Source: Variovorax sp. Root473 (GTDB lineage Bacteria > Pseudomonadota > Gammaproteobacteria > Burkholderiales > Burkholderiaceae_C). Taken from it: a stretch of 64,000 bases of DNA. The stretch covers positions 36,023 through 100,022 of the forward strand of contig NZ_LMEV01000002.1 in NCBI RefSeq assembly GCF_001426505.1. Reading direction: 5' to 3'. Positions 42,960-52,765 of the stretch are shown here, piece by piece. The first letter of the stretch is position 1, and each line of letters starts with the position of its first letter. The notes under the pieces were generated by a model. That model worked only from the letters and a program-made list of their open reading frames with translations. It was not told where the DNA came from and made no database searches. The position numbers were made by a program, and so were the translations under genes.

Positions 42960-45067
42960 CGGACATGAACGCCACCTCCCCGCTTTCCCCCATTGCCCGC
43001 TTGCTGCATCCGCGCAGCGTGGCCGTCATCGGCGCCTCCGCCGACGCCACCAAGACGGCCGGCCGGCCTGTGTCCTACCTCGTCAAGCACGGCTTCTCGG
43101 GCGCCATCTATCCCGTGAACCCCAAGGTCGAACGCATCGGCGATCTGGCCTGCTACCCCGACGTGGCCTCGCTGCCCGGCGTGCCCGACGTCGGCATCGT
43201 GCTGCTCGGCGCGGAGCGCGCGTATCTGGCGGTGCGCGACCTGGCGGCGCGCGGCTGCGCGGCTGCCATCGTGCTGGCCAGCGGCTACACCGAGACCGGC
43301 GAAGAAGGCGCGCGCCGCCAGCAGCAGTTGATCGACGCGGCGGGCGACATGCGCATCCTCGGCCCCAACACCATCGGCCTGGTGAACCTCAGCGACAACA
43401 TCGTGCTATCGGCCACCGGCGCGCTGGAGATGGCGCACTTTCCGGTCGGCGGCATCGGCGTGGTGTCGCAAAGCGGCGGCATCCTGGGCGCGCTGCTGTC
43501 GCGCGCTGCGGCACGCGGCATCGGCTTGTCCAAGCTGATCTCCACCAGCAACGAGGTCGACCTCGAACTGGCCGACTTCATCGACCACCTGGCGGACGAC
43601 GAGGCCACGAAGGTCATCGCGCTGTACGTCGAGACCGTGCGCGATCCGGCCAAATTCCGCAACGCCTGCCTGAAGGCCGCACGCGCCGGCAAGCCGGTCG
43701 TCGCCTTCAAGATCGGCCGCTCCGAAGCCGGCGCACAGGCCGCCGTGTCGCACACCGGCGCACTGGCCGGCGCCGACCGCATGTACGACGCGCTGTTCCA
43801 GCAGGTCGGCGTGATCCGCGCCCAAACCTTCTCCGACCTGCTGGACATTCCCGTGGCGCTGGCCACCGGCCGCAAGCTGCACGGCAAGCGCGTCGCGATC
43901 CTCACCTCGACCGGCGGCGCCGGTACGCTGGTGTCCGACGACCTCGGCATGGCCGGCTTCGACACGCCGCCGCCCGATGCCGCCACCGCCGAAGCGCTGC
44001 GCGCGCTGCAGACCGGCGACCACGCCGTGCTGGACCGCAACCCCATCGACGTGACGCTCGCCGGACTGAAGCCGGACCTGCTGCGCGGCGCCATCAATGT
44101 GTTGCTCAAGAGCCCGAGCTACGACGCGCTGACGATCATCGTGGGCTCCTCCAGCCTGGCCATGCCCGAACTGCTAGCCGGCGTCATCCAGGACTGCCTG
44201 CCGAACTCCGGCAAGCCGGTCATCGCCTACGTCAGCCCGCATGCGCCCGACGTCGGCGCCTTGCTCACGCAGCGCGGCGTGCCCGCCTTCGCGGCCGCCG
44301 AAAGCTGCACAGCCGCGCTGCGCGCCATGTTCCAGGCGACGCAGCTGCGGCACCCGCTTGAGTCCAGTGCGTTCAGCGAAACCGTCGACATCGACGACTT
44401 GCCGACCGGCTCGCTCGACGAGCACCAGGCCAAGCAACTGTTCACACGCTTCAGCGTGCCCTGCGCGGGCGAGCGCGCCGTCGCGTCCCCCTCCGAGGCC
44501 GAGGCTGCAGCGCGTGAACTAGGTGGCCGCGTGGTGTTGAAGATCCTGTCGGCCGAGATCACGCACAAGAGCGACGTCGGCGGCGTGGCGGTCAACCTGA
44601 CGGCCGACACGGTCGGTGCACGCCTGACGGCCATGGCGGCCGACGTCGAAGCCCGCACGGGCGTTCTGCCCCAACGTTTCCTCGTGCAGGAAATGGTCAG
44701 CGCAGGCACCGAACTCATCCTGGGCATGCACCGCGACGCACTGGGCACGGCCATCCTGCTGGGCATGGGCGGCATCACGGCCGAGCTGTTCAAGGACACC
44801 ACGATGCGGCTGCTGCCGCCCGGCGCAGGGCTGTCGCGCGCCGACGCGCTGACCATGGCGCAGCAGCTGAAGACCTGGCCGCTGCTCGACGGCTTTCGTG
44901 GTCGACCCAAGGCCGATGTCGAGGCGCTCGTGACGGCCATCGTCGCGTTCTCGCAGATGGCTGCGCAGCTGGGCGAACGGCTGGTCGAGGCCGAGATCAA
45001 CCCGGTCTTCGTGCTGCCGCAGGGCCAGGGCGTGCGCGCGGCCGACGGCGTGGTGGTGCTGGCCTGA
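42956..45067 (+). CDS. NDP-forming acyl-CoA synthetase (ACD/Acs type)
   Basis: The 703-residue protein fuses a CoA-binding domain (SVAVIGASADATKTAGRPV), a central ligase region with the phospho-His motif VSHTGALAG, and a C-terminal ATP-grasp domain (KILSAEITHKSDVGGVAV). It makes acyl-CoA from an acid, CoA and ATP, forming ADP. It uses a GTG start overlapping the hydratase stop (GTGA); an ATG at 42965 is a possible alternative. Its substrate here is unknown. Confidence 0.93.
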   Translation: MTDMNATSPLSPIARLLHPRSVAVIGASADATKTAGRPVSYLVKHGFSGAIYPVNPKVERIGDLACYPDVASLPGVPDVGIVLLGAERAYLAVRDLAARGCAAAIVLASGYTETGEEGARRQQQLIDAAGDMRILGPNTIGLVNLSDNIVLSATGALEMAHFPVGGIGVVSQSGGILGALLSRAAARGIGLSKLISTSNEVDLELADFIDHLADDEATKVIALYVETVRDPAKFRNACLKAARAGKPVVAFKIGRSEAGAQAAVSHTGALAGADRMYDALFQQVGVIRAQTFSDLLDIPVALATGRKLHGKRVAILTSTGGAGTLVSDDLGMAGFDTPPPDAATAEALRALQTGDHAVLDRNPIDVTLAGLKPDLLRGAINVLLKSPSYDALTIIVGSSSLAMPELLAGVIQDCLPNSGKPVIAYVSPHAPDVGALLTQRGVPAFAAAESCTAALRAMFQATQLRHPLESSAFSETVDIDDLPTGSLDEHQAKQLFTRFSVPCAGERAVASPSEAEAAARELGGRVVLKILSAEITHKSDVGGVAVNLTADTVGARLTAMAADVEARTGVLPQRFLVQEMVSAGTELILGMHRDALGTAILLGMGGITAELFKDTTMRLLPPGAGLSRADALTMAQQLKTWPLLDGFRGRPKADVEALVTAIVAFSQMAAQLGERLVEAEINPVFVLPQGQGVRAADGVVVLA

Positions 45068-45196
45068 GGGATCGGGGTTCAACGCCACCGACGAGTGGCG
45101 AGTGCCCCGTGTGTCATCACCGCTGCAAAGGCCGCAGCCGCAGGTGCGGATGACAGACGCCCGACACTTTCATTTAAAAAAACCGGAGACAACCGC

Positions 45197-46213
45197 TTGA
45201 CCTTCCCTCGCCTTCCCGAACCCTCACGCCGCGCCTTGCTGAAGTGGCTGCCCGCCGGCATCGCTGTCACAGCCGCCCCGGCATGGGCGCAGCCGTCGAC
45301 AGGCGCAGAACTTCCAGCACCGGCCTTGACGAGCTATCGCTTCATCGTCGGCTTCGGCGCCGGCGGCGTCCCCGATGCTGCCGCACGCCTGATTGCAGCC
45401 ACCCTGTCCGAACGCTGGAAGCTGCCCACCATGGTCGAGAACAAGACCGGCGTGGGCGGGACCTTGGCAGCGCGCGCCGTGCTGGCCGCACCGGCGGACG
45501 GCACCACGTTGCTGAGCGTTTCGCCGGCCCATGCCACGGCACCTGCCGTGTTTCGCAACCCGGGCTACGACACGCTGCGCGACTTCGCGCCTGTCACGCT
45601 GATCGGCGAAGGCCCGGCGCTGATCGTGGTTCCCAAAGACTTGCCAGCCCGGAACCTCGCCGAGATGGTGGAGCAGGCCAAGGCACACCCGGGCTCGGTG
45701 AGCTATTCGTCGGCGGGCGTGGGCAGCAGTTCCCACTTCGCGGCCGCCCTGTTCTGCCAGCAGGCGGGCATCGAAGCCGTGAACATCCCCTACAAGAGCG
45801 TGGGGGAAGCCATGACCGAGACCATTGCCGGGCGTGTGCAATTTCACGTCGCGCCGTACATCTCGGCGCTGGGCATGGTCAAGGAAGGCAAGGTGCGCGC
45901 GCTCGCGGTGACCAGTGCCACGCGCCTTGCCGACATGCCCGACGTGCCCACCGTCGCCCAGGCGGGCGTGCCCGGCTACGAATGGAGCTTCTGGTACGGG
46001 CTGCTCGCGTCTGCAAGAACGCCCGCGCCCATCGTCGCGCAACTGAACCAGGACATCACCGGTATCCTGCGCCTGCCCCACGTGAAAGCGCAGCTTGCCA
46101 CCATGGGCGTGACCGTGGCGGCCAGCACGCCCGCGGCGTTCCAGAAGCTGATCGAGTCCGAGGTGGCGAAGTACGCGCGCATCGCCAAGACCGCCAACAT
46201 CACGCCGCAATAG
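45197..46213 (+). CDS. Bug/TctC family substrate-binding protein with a TTG start
   Basis: The 338-residue product has an N-terminal signal (RRALLKWLPAGIAVTAAPAWA) and the motifs IVGFGAGGVPDAAARLI and VENKTGVGGTLAARAV. The TTG at 45197 is chosen because CCGGAGACAACCGC precedes it, the same leader type as other Bug genes here; a longer frame to 45095 lacks such support. It is the second Bug gene of the operon. In the motif region it has GFGAGGVPD where most have PFPPGGxxD. Confidence 0.88.
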   Translation: MTFPRLPEPSRRALLKWLPAGIAVTAAPAWAQPSTGAELPAPALTSYRFIVGFGAGGVPDAAARLIAATLSERWKLPTMVENKTGVGGTLAARAVLAAPADGTTLLSVSPAHATAPAVFRNPGYDTLRDFAPVTLIGEGPALIVVPKDLPARNLAEMVEQAKAHPGSVSYSSAGVGSSSHFAAALFCQQAGIEAVNIPYKSVGEAMTETIAGRVQFHVAPYISALGMVKEGKVRALAVTSATRLADMPDVPTVAQAGVPGYEWSFWYGLLASARTPAPIVAQLNQDITGILRLPHVKAQLATMGVTVAASTPAAFQKLIESEVAKYARIAKTANITPQ

Positions 46214-46225
46214 GCCATCGAGACC

Positions 46226-47053
46226 ATGCCCATGCTCGAACGTGCCGGCGCGCCGGCCATCCACTACACCCTCGACGGCAAGCGAGGCCCCTGGCTGGTG
46301 CTTTCCCATTCGCTGGGTTGCGACGTCTCCATGTGGGACGCCCAGATGAGCGCGTTGGCAGGACGCTACCGCGTGTTGCGCTACGACACGCGCGGGCACG
46401 GCCGCAGCGGCGTGGGTGCGACGCCCTGCACGCTGGAGCAGCTCGCCGATGACGCAGCGCAGATGATGGATCACCTGCGCATCGACGAAGCCAGCTGGAT
46501 CGGCTTCTCGATGGGCGGCATGATCGGCCAGACTTTCGCGCTGAAGTACCCGCAGCGCGTACAGGGGCTGGTTTTAGCCGACACCACGAGCCAGCACGGC
46601 GCGACGCCGCAATCGGTCTGGGACGAGCGCATCCGCGTGGCCCGCGCCCACGGCATCGAACCGCTGGTGCAGCCGGCCATCGAACGTTGGTTCACGGCCA
46701 GCTTCCGTGAAACCCAGCCTGCCGCCGTGGCGGCTGTCGCGCAGGTCATCGCCTCCACCAGCGTCGAAGGCTGGGCGGGCGCCTGTGCGGCGATTGCCTC
46801 CGTACACACCACCGGCGACTTGTACCGCATCGGCTGCCCCGCGCTGGTGATGGTGGGCGAACACGACATCGGCACGCCGCTGGCTGCGTCACTGGAGATG
46901 CACCGGCACTTGCCCCGCTCCACGCTCGCCGTGATCGCCGATGCGGCGCACATGACCTGCATCGAGCAGCCGGAACGCTTCAACCGCGCACTGCGCATGT
47001 TCCTGGACAGCACCGTGGGCGCATCGTCCGAAGCCGCGCGGGAGCGGCTGTGA
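46226..47053 (+). CDS. Alpha/beta hydrolase, 3-oxoadipate enol-lactonase-like
   Basis: The 275-residue hydrolase has an oxyanion region LVLSHSLGCDVSMW, nucleophile motif GFSMGG (Ser95), acid residue in VGEHD and catalytic His in DAAHMTCIEQPERFN, the pattern of PcaD-type enol-lactonases. It opens a lactone or ester. It overlaps the next Bug gene by 4 bases (GTGA). Confidence 0.9.
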   Translation: MPMLERAGAPAIHYTLDGKRGPWLVLSHSLGCDVSMWDAQMSALAGRYRVLRYDTRGHGRSGVGATPCTLEQLADDAAQMMDHLRIDEASWIGFSMGGMIGQTFALKYPQRVQGLVLADTTSQHGATPQSVWDERIRVARAHGIEPLVQPAIERWFTASFRETQPAAVAAVAQVIASTSVEGWAGACAAIASVHTTGDLYRIGCPALVMVGEHDIGTPLAASLEMHRHLPRSTLAVIADAAHMTCIEQPERFNRALRMFLDSTVGASSEAARERL

Positions 47054-48021
47054 CGCGCCGCGCCCTGCTGGCAGGCGGAGCGGCCACGCTGCTGTGTGCG
47101 TTGCACCCACGGGCCTTCGCACAGGCCTTTCCCGGCAGGCCCTTGCGCCTGATCGTGCCCTTTCCGGCGGGCGGCGGCACCGATGCGATGGCTCGCGCGC
47201 TCGGCGACGCGCTGTCGCGCGACCTGGGGCAACCCGTCGTCGTGGACAACAAGTCGGGCGCGGGCACCGTCATCGGCAACGATGCCGCCGCCAAGAGCCC
47301 GCCCGACGGACATACGCTGCTGCTCAACACCAGTGCCATTGCCATCGTGCCCAGCCTTCATCCCAAGTTGCCGTATCCCGCCCGGACGGCTTTCGCGCCC
47401 GTCGTGCTGCTGGGCCGCGCACCGAACGTGGCGATCGTGCGGCCCGACAGTCCCCTGCGTTCGGCGGCGGACTTCGTGGCCAAGGCGCGCGCCCACCCCG
47501 GACGGATGTCCTACGGCTCGGCCGGCAACGGCACCTCCACGCACCTGGCAGCTGAACTACTCAAGAGTTCAGCCAGACTGTTAGTGACCCACGTGCCCTA
47601 CCGCGGTGCCGCGCCGGTCATCAACGACGTGCTGGCGGGCCAGATCGATCTGGCCTTCGGTACGCTGCCCAGCGTGGCGCCGATGCTCGCGGGCGGCAAG
47701 CTGCGCGCGCTGGCGGTGACCAGCGCCCAGCGCTCGCCGCTGTTGCCCGACGTGCCCACCTTCGCCGAATCCGGCGTGACGGGCTACGACGCCGATGTCT
47801 GGTACGGCATCTTCGTTCCAGGCGCGACACCACCGGCTGTTGTCGAACAGCTGTACGCCGCCGTCCGGCGCGCGGCCCAGACCGAGGGCTTCAAGCGACG
47901 CGCCGCCGGCGAAGGCTTGGCGCTGACGCTGGACGGCCCGCTCGAGACTGCCCGCATCGTTCGCGCAGAGGAGGCCAAATGGCGGCACGTCATCAAGGCA
48001 CAGTCCATCACACTGGAGTGA
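47050..48021 (+). CDS. Bug/TctC family substrate-binding protein, third in the operon
   Basis: The 323-residue product has a signal (RRALLAGGAATLLCALHPRAFA) and the motifs LIVPFPAGGGTDAMARAL and VVVDNKSGAGTVIGNDAA. It starts with GTG 47050, overlapping the hydrolase stop, so the start is fixed by the coupling. It resembles the Bug protein at 41141 in layout, and the two may bind related acids. Confidence 0.9.
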   Translation: MTRRALLAGGAATLLCALHPRAFAQAFPGRPLRLIVPFPAGGGTDAMARALGDALSRDLGQPVVVDNKSGAGTVIGNDAAAKSPPDGHTLLLNTSAIAIVPSLHPKLPYPARTAFAPVVLLGRAPNVAIVRPDSPLRSAADFVAKARAHPGRMSYGSAGNGTSTHLAAELLKSSARLLVTHVPYRGAAPVINDVLAGQIDLAFGTLPSVAPMLAGGKLRALAVTSAQRSPLLPDVPTFAESGVTGYDADVWYGIFVPGATPPAVVEQLYAAVRRAAQTEGFKRRAAGEGLALTLDGPLETARIVRAEEAKWRHVIKAQSITLE

Positions 48022-48092
48022 CCGCGCCCTGGGCGCCGCCTGGATCGCCAACCGCAAGACACACTGCCCCCTTCATCGCAAGAGACACCCCC

Positions 48093-49430
48093 ATGCACGC
48101 CACCGAAGTATTTGGCCGCTACGCCCAGGACTACCACCAGAGCGCCCTCCCCGACGAGGTCATCCACCACGCCAAGCGCGCCCTCATCGACTGGTATGCC
48201 TCGCTGTTTCCCGGCCTCGCCGCGGACCCGCTGGCCCAACTGGAAGACGTGCTGGCCGATGACCTGGACCGCGGCCGCGCACGGTTGGGCAACGGGCGCA
48301 GCGCCACGGCGCGCGCGGCCGCGCTGTTCAACGGCACGGCCGCCCACGCGGCCGAGGTCGACGACAGCTTTCGCGACGCCATGTACCACCCCGGCGCCGC
48401 CACCATCGCCGCCGCACTGGCCGCCAGCCAGGACGCCGGCGCCAGCGGCCTGGCTTTTCTGCGTGCGCTGGTGCTCGGCTACGAGGTGTCCACGCGCATC
48501 GGCGTGGTCATGGGCCGTCCGCACTACCGCTTCTGGCACAACACCGGCACGGTCGGCACCTTCGGCGCAGCAGCCGCGGCGGCCGGCGCGCTGCAACTGG
48601 GCCCCCTGCCCTTCGCGCACGCGCTGGCCACGGCGGCCACGTTCGCGGCGGGGCTGCAGCAGGCGTTTCGCATGGACTCGATGTCCAAGCCGCTGCACGC
48701 CGGTCGGGCCGCCGAGGCAGGCCTGCTGGCGGCGCAGATGGCCGCGCGCGGCGTGACGGGTTCGCTCGACGTGCTCGACGGCGAGGCCGGCCTGGGCCAG
48801 GCCATGAGCAACGGACCCGACTGGTCGCAGGCGGGCGCGACGCTGGGGCGCGAGTTCCACATCACGCGGCTGACCTTCAAGAACCACATCGGCTGCGGCC
48901 ACACCTTCGCCGCCATCGATGCCGCGCTGGCGCTGCGCGAGCAGCACGCGCTGCAACCCGACGACATCGCGCATGTGCAGGTCGACACCTACCAGCCCGC
49001 CCTCGACATCGCCTGCTACGACCGGCCCACCACGGCCAATGAGGCCCGCTTCAGCCTGCACTACGTGGTCGCCACCGCACTTGCGCGCGGCAGTGTGCGG
49101 CTGGCAGCCTACGAGCCGGCGCAGTTGAACGACATACGCACACGCGACCTCATGACCCGTGTCGATGTGCGTGTCGATCCCGCGATCGACGCGGCCTTTC
49201 CGGGTCAGCGCGCGGCGCGCGTGGAGATCATCACGCGCGCCGGCGCCAGGCTGGTGCACCTGCAACCCAACCGCAAGGGCGACCCGGAGCTGCCGCTGTC
49301 CGACACCGAACTCGAGAGCAAATTCCTCGAACTGTCGGGACCGGTGATCGGTGCCTCGCGTGCGCAGACGCTGCTTGAACACATCTGGCACCTGGATTGC
49401 GCCGATGGATTGCAAGGGCTGGTGAACTGA
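48093..49430 (+). CDS. MmgE/PrpD family protein
   Basis: The 445-residue protein matches the MmgE/PrpD fold, with NGTAAHAAEVDDSFRD, the segment MDSMSKPLHAGRAAEAGLLA and HIGCGHTFAAIDA. Family members include 2-methylcitrate dehydratase and several hydratases or isomerases of organic acids. Start 48093 gives normal family length; upstream frame extensions lack a leader. It ends the operon and would dehydrate a hydroxy acid product. Confidence 0.9.
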   Translation: MHATEVFGRYAQDYHQSALPDEVIHHAKRALIDWYASLFPGLAADPLAQLEDVLADDLDRGRARLGNGRSATARAAALFNGTAAHAAEVDDSFRDAMYHPGAATIAAALAASQDAGASGLAFLRALVLGYEVSTRIGVVMGRPHYRFWHNTGTVGTFGAAAAAAGALQLGPLPFAHALATAATFAAGLQQAFRMDSMSKPLHAGRAAEAGLLAAQMAARGVTGSLDVLDGEAGLGQAMSNGPDWSQAGATLGREFHITRLTFKNHIGCGHTFAAIDAALALREQHALQPDDIAHVQVDTYQPALDIACYDRPTTANEARFSLHYVVATALARGSVRLAAYEPAQLNDIRTRDLMTRVDVRVDPAIDAAFPGQRAARVEIITRAGARLVHLQPNRKGDPELPLSDTELESKFLELSGPVIGASRAQTLLEHIWHLDCADGLQGLVN

Positions 49431-49459
49431 GGCAGGAGGTACCGCGGACGGCGCAAGCC

Positions 49460-50875
49460 CTACAGGCGTTCGGCCCCCGCGAACGAGTGCACCGTTGCGT
49501 GAGGGTGCCGCGGATGCGCCAGCGTGTCGGCAATGAGCCGCAAGGCCTGGTCGCATTGCTCGCGCGACATCGGGCCGCCCAGGCAGATGCGCACGGCCTC
49601 GGGTGGATCGCCGTCGGTGGAGAAGGCCGCGCTCGCCACCACGCCGACGTTCTGCGTGCGCAGGTAGGACGCAAGCTCCACCGGACTCCAGCCCGACGGC
49701 AGCGGCAGCCAAGCATGGAAGCCTTCGGGATGCGCCTGCAGCCCGCTGCCGCCAAGATGACGTGCGGCCAACGCCTGCCGCGCCATCGATTCGCCGCGCA
49801 CCGCCTGCAGCACAGCCTCGGCGGTACCGTCCTCGACCCACAGCGTGGTCAGTGCGTTGGTGATCGGTGAGGCCATGACGGTAGTGGCGCGCATCGCGCC
49901 GGCCAAGCGCTGCGACTGCACCACCGTGGGTGAACACACGTACGCACTGCGCAACCCCGCGCCAAAGCACTTGGAGAACCCGCTCACGTAGTAGGTGAGC
50001 GCCGGCGCCAGCGTGGCAATGGCGGCGGGCGTCTGGCGCGGCAGCATGCCGTAGGCGTCGTCTTCGATGATCGGAACGGCATAGCGCAACGCCACGTCCG
50101 CCAGCGCCTCGCGCCGCGCGCGCGACACGGTGCCCGCGGTCGGGTTCAGCAGCGTCGGGTTGCAGTACAGCGCCTTGGGCTTGAGCGTCTTGCAGGCGTG
50201 CTCGAAGGCATCCGCAATGGGCCCGTCGTCGTCGAGCTGCAGTGCGTGCAGCTGCACGCCCAGCTGGGCCGCGATGGCCTTCACGCCCGGATAGGTGAGC
50301 GACTCCACGCAGATCAGTTCCCCCGGCCTCGCCAGCTGGGAGAACAGCGCGGTGAGCACGCTGTGGATGCCGGGGCACACGAGGATGCGGTCGATGCCCG
50401 CATCGGGCACGAAGGGGCGCAGCCAGTGCCTCGCCGCCTCGCGGTCGTGCGCGGTGCCGCCGAAGTCCTGGTAGCGCAACAGGTCGTTCAGGTCGCCCTG
50501 CGCGAAGGCGCGGCTCGCGCTCTCGTGCAGCCGCGCCATCAGGTGCGAGTCGTCGGGCTCGGGCGGCATGTTCATCGTCATCTCGGCGCCGCTGCCGCCG
50601 CGCAGCCGCAGGCTCGGGCTGCCCGAGCGGATGAAGGTGCCGGTGCCGGCGCGCGAATCGATCAGGCCGCGCTTGCGCGCTTCGGCGTAGCCGCGTGCCA
50701 CGGTCGTGTAGTTGAGCGCCAGGTCGGCCGCGAGTTCGCGCAAGGTGGGCAGCCGGTCGCGCACGGCAAGGCGGCCGGTCTTGATGTCGTCGGCAATCAG
50801 GTCGGCCAGCAGCAGGTAGGCCGGCTTGGTGGTGTTGCGCAGCTGCTTGCGCCAGTGGGTGGTGATCGTGGTCAT
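49460..50875 (-). CDS. MocR family regulator (GntR helix-turn-helix fused to aminotransferase domain)
   Basis: The 471-residue protein has an N-terminal winged helix (LPTLRELAADLALNYTTVARGYAEA) and a C-terminal PLP-dependent aminotransferase domain with the PLP Lys in VSGFSKCFGAG. It lies divergent from the Nit1C cluster and next to an array of TTGATYGCAT repeats, the type of direct repeat MocR proteins bind. ATG 50893 is an alternative start, but it lies within a repeat, so the ATG at 50875 is preferred. It probably controls the adjacent cluster and senses an amine or amino acid bound by PLP. Confidence 0.9.
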   Translation of the reverse strand: MTTITTHWRKQLRNTTKPAYLLLADLIADDIKTGRLAVRDRLPTLRELAADLALNYTTVARGYAEARKRGLIDSRAGTGTFIRSGSPSLRLRGGSGAEMTMNMPPEPDDSHLMARLHESASRAFAQGDLNDLLRYQDFGGTAHDREAARHWLRPFVPDAGIDRILVCPGIHSVLTALFSQLARPGELICVESLTYPGVKAIAAQLGVQLHALQLDDDGPIADAFEHACKTLKPKALYCNPTLLNPTAGTVSRARREALADVALRYAVPIIEDDAYGMLPRQTPAAIATLAPALTYYVSGFSKCFGAGLRSAYVCSPTVVQSQRLAGAMRATTVMASPITNALTTLWVEDGTAEAVLQAVRGESMARQALAARHLGGSGLQAHPEGFHAWLPLPSGWSPVELASYLRTQNVGVVASAAFSTDGDPPEAVRICLGGPMSREQCDQALRLIADTLAHPRHPHATVHSFAGAERL

Positions 50876-50883
50876 CGGCAAAG

Positions 50884-51135
50884 TTGATTGCATCCATTGA
50901 TTGCATCGGTCCAGTGATCAGGCACGCAGGAATCGCGCCCGCGCCAGAGGGCCGGATGCCTCGATCAGGTGCGATCAACCCCTTTGATCGGGTGCATTGA
51001 TCGCATGACGAATGCGTCTTCCCGGTGCAGGCCGGGCCGCGTCGGCCACCTTCGCTCGGGTCTTTTCGTGCGGTCGAAAAAAGTTTTCCGGCGCGCAGGC
51101 CGCACCCGGGCGGTTTGATCGCGCATTGATCGCAT
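50884..51135. promoter_or_regulatory. Array of TTGATYGCAT repeats between MocR and the Nit1C cluster
   Basis: TTGATTGCAT occurs at 50884 and 50897, and TTGATCGCAT at 50997 and 51126, each with a degenerate partner 11 to 13 bases away (TTGATCGGGTGCA at 50984, TTGATCGCGCA at 51115). All are in the same orientation. MocR regulators bind direct repeats, and this 327-base gap holds no gene, so this is the likely operator array of the regulator. Confidence 0.75.
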
Positions 51136-51220
51136 GCGCCGCGCTTGGCTCTGGCACATCGCCTGCAAAGAGAAGGGCACGCAAGACCTGCGTTCATTCC
51201 CTTTTCAACCGGAGTACCCC

Positions 51221-51703
51221 ATGCCCAAAGTCACCCGCCCCCGCAACGAGAAAGGCGAGTTCCTCGTCGACTACGAAGAGAAGGTGTTCGAAGACGTCAA
51301 GGCCGAGCCCGGCGAGAAAGCACTCGTCACCTTCCACACCGTGGCCTTCGAAGGCTCGATCGGGTTCGTCAACCTTCTGCAGGCCACGCGGCTGCGCCGC
51401 AAGGGCTACGAGACTTCGGTGCTGCTGTACGGCCCCGGCGTGACGCTGGGTGTGCAACGCGGCTTTCCGACGCTGGGCGACGAAGCCTTCCCCGGCCACC
51501 AGAACTTCAACAAGCAGATCGTCAAGTTCATGGAAGAAGGCGGCAAGGTCTACGCCTGCCGTTTCGCGCTGCAGGCGCTGTACGGCCATGGCGAGGGCGC
51601 GCTGATCGAGGGCATCAGGCCGATCAACCCGCTCGACGTGCTCGACCTCGTGCTGCTGCACAAGAAGGCCGGCGCCGTGATCCTCGACACCTGGACGCTG
51701 TAA
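51221..51703 (+). CDS. nitB: Nit1C protein, MSMEG_0572/Sll0783 family
   Basis: The 160-residue protein matches the small MSMEG_0572-type member of Nit1C clusters, with a DsrE-like core ([39 protein letters not shown]). Biochemical role is unknown. Start 51221 follows CCGGAGTACCCC. It is the first gene of the cluster, 16 bases before the nitrilase gene, as in other genomes. Confidence 0.88.
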   Translation: MPKVTRPRNEKGEFLVDYEEKVFEDVKAEPGEKALVTFHTVAFEGSIGFVNLLQATRLRRKGYETSVLLYGPGVTLGVQRGFPTLGDEAFPGHQNFNKQIVKFMEEGGKVYACRFALQALYGHGEGALIEGIRPINPLDVLDLVLLHKKAGAVILDTWTL

Positions 51704-51718
51704 GGCAGGACCCGAGCG

Positions 51719-52765
51719 ATGGCTTCCCCACCCCGCATCGTGCGTGCCGCGGCGATCCAGATCGCGCCCGACTTCGAACGGCCCGACGGCACCCTCGAGC
51801 GGGTGTGCGGCGCCATCGACGAGGCTGCCGCCAAGGGCGTGCAGCTCGCGGTCTTTCCCGAGACCTTCGTGCCCTACTACCCCTACTTCAGCTTCGTGCT
51901 GCCGCCCGTGCTGCAGGGCGCGCCGCACCTGCGGCTGGCCGAGCGCGCGGTGGTCGTGCCGGGCCCGGTCACGCAGGCCGTGGCCGAGCGTGCGCGGCAT
52001 CACGGCATGGTGGTGTTGCTCGGCGTGAACGAGCGCGACCACGGCAGCCTCTACAACACGCAGCTGGTGTTCGACGCCGACGGCTCGCTGGCGCTCAAGC
52101 GCCGCAAGATCACACCGACTTACCACGAACGCATGGTCTGGGGCCAAGGGGACGGCGCGGGCCTGAAGGTGGTCGACACCGCCGTCGGCCGCGTCGGCGC
52201 ACTGGCCTGCTGGGAGCACTACAACCCGCTCGCGCGCTACGCCCTGATGGCGCAGCACGAAGAGATTCACTGCGCGCAGTTCCCCGGCTCCCTGGTCGGC
52301 CCGATCTTCGCGGAGCAGATGGAAGTGACCATCCGCCACCATGCGCTCGAATCGGGCTGCTTCGTGGTCAACGCCACCGGCTGGCTCACCGACGAACAGA
52401 TCCGCTCGGTCACGCCCGATGCCACTCTGCAGAAGGCGCTGCGCGGCGGCTGCCACACCGCCATCGTTTCGCCCGAGGGCAAACACCTCGCGCCGCCGCT
52501 CACCGAGGGCGAAGGCATGGTGATCGCCGACCTCGACATGGCACTGATCGCCAAGCGCAAGCGAATGATGGATTCGGTCGGCCACTACGCGCGCCCCGAG
52601 CTGCTGTCGCTCGCCATCAACGACCGGCCGGCTCAGACGACCGTGCCGATGCACCTCACGCAACCTCTAGATCAACGGAGCCCCGACCATGACCACCACG
52701 ACGACGCAGCAAGACAGCCGGCAGCTGATGACCGAACTCCAGTCCTTCGGGTTGCGGCTGGTTGA
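51719..52765 (+). CDS. nitC: Nitrilase of the Nit1C cluster (Nit6803 type)
   Basis: The 348-residue enzyme has the nitrilase triad: Glu48 in FPETFVPYY, Lys130 in [10 protein letters not shown] and Cys164 in ACWEHYNP. The family cleaves nitriles to acid and ammonia. The last 25 residues or so are coded in the region shared with the next gene, so the reading frames overlap by 77 bases and the C-terminus is unusual. It is the central enzyme of the cluster. Confidence 0.93.
   Translation: MASPPRIVRAAAIQIAPDFERPDGTLERVCGAIDEAAAKGVQLAVFPETFVPYYPYFSFVLPPVLQGAPHLRLAERAVVVPGPVTQAVAERARHHGMVVLLGVNERDHGSLYNTQLVFDADGSLALKRRKITPTYHERMVWGQGDGAGLKVVDTAVGRVGALACWEHYNPLARYALMAQHEEIHCAQFPGSLVGPIFAEQMEVTIRHHALESGCFVVNATGWLTDEQIRSVTPDATLQKALRGGCHTAIVSPEGKHLAPPLTEGEGMVIADLDMALIAKRKRMMDSVGHYARPELLSLAINDRPAQTTVPMHLTQPLDQRSPDHDHHDDAARQPAADDRTPVLRVAAG

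Noticed and set aside
47784..51197. A 1137-residue minus-strand frame through the MocR gene and the MmgE/PrpD gene
   Set aside because: It runs in other frames of the MocR and MmgE/PrpD genes and carries none of their motifs or any other domain.
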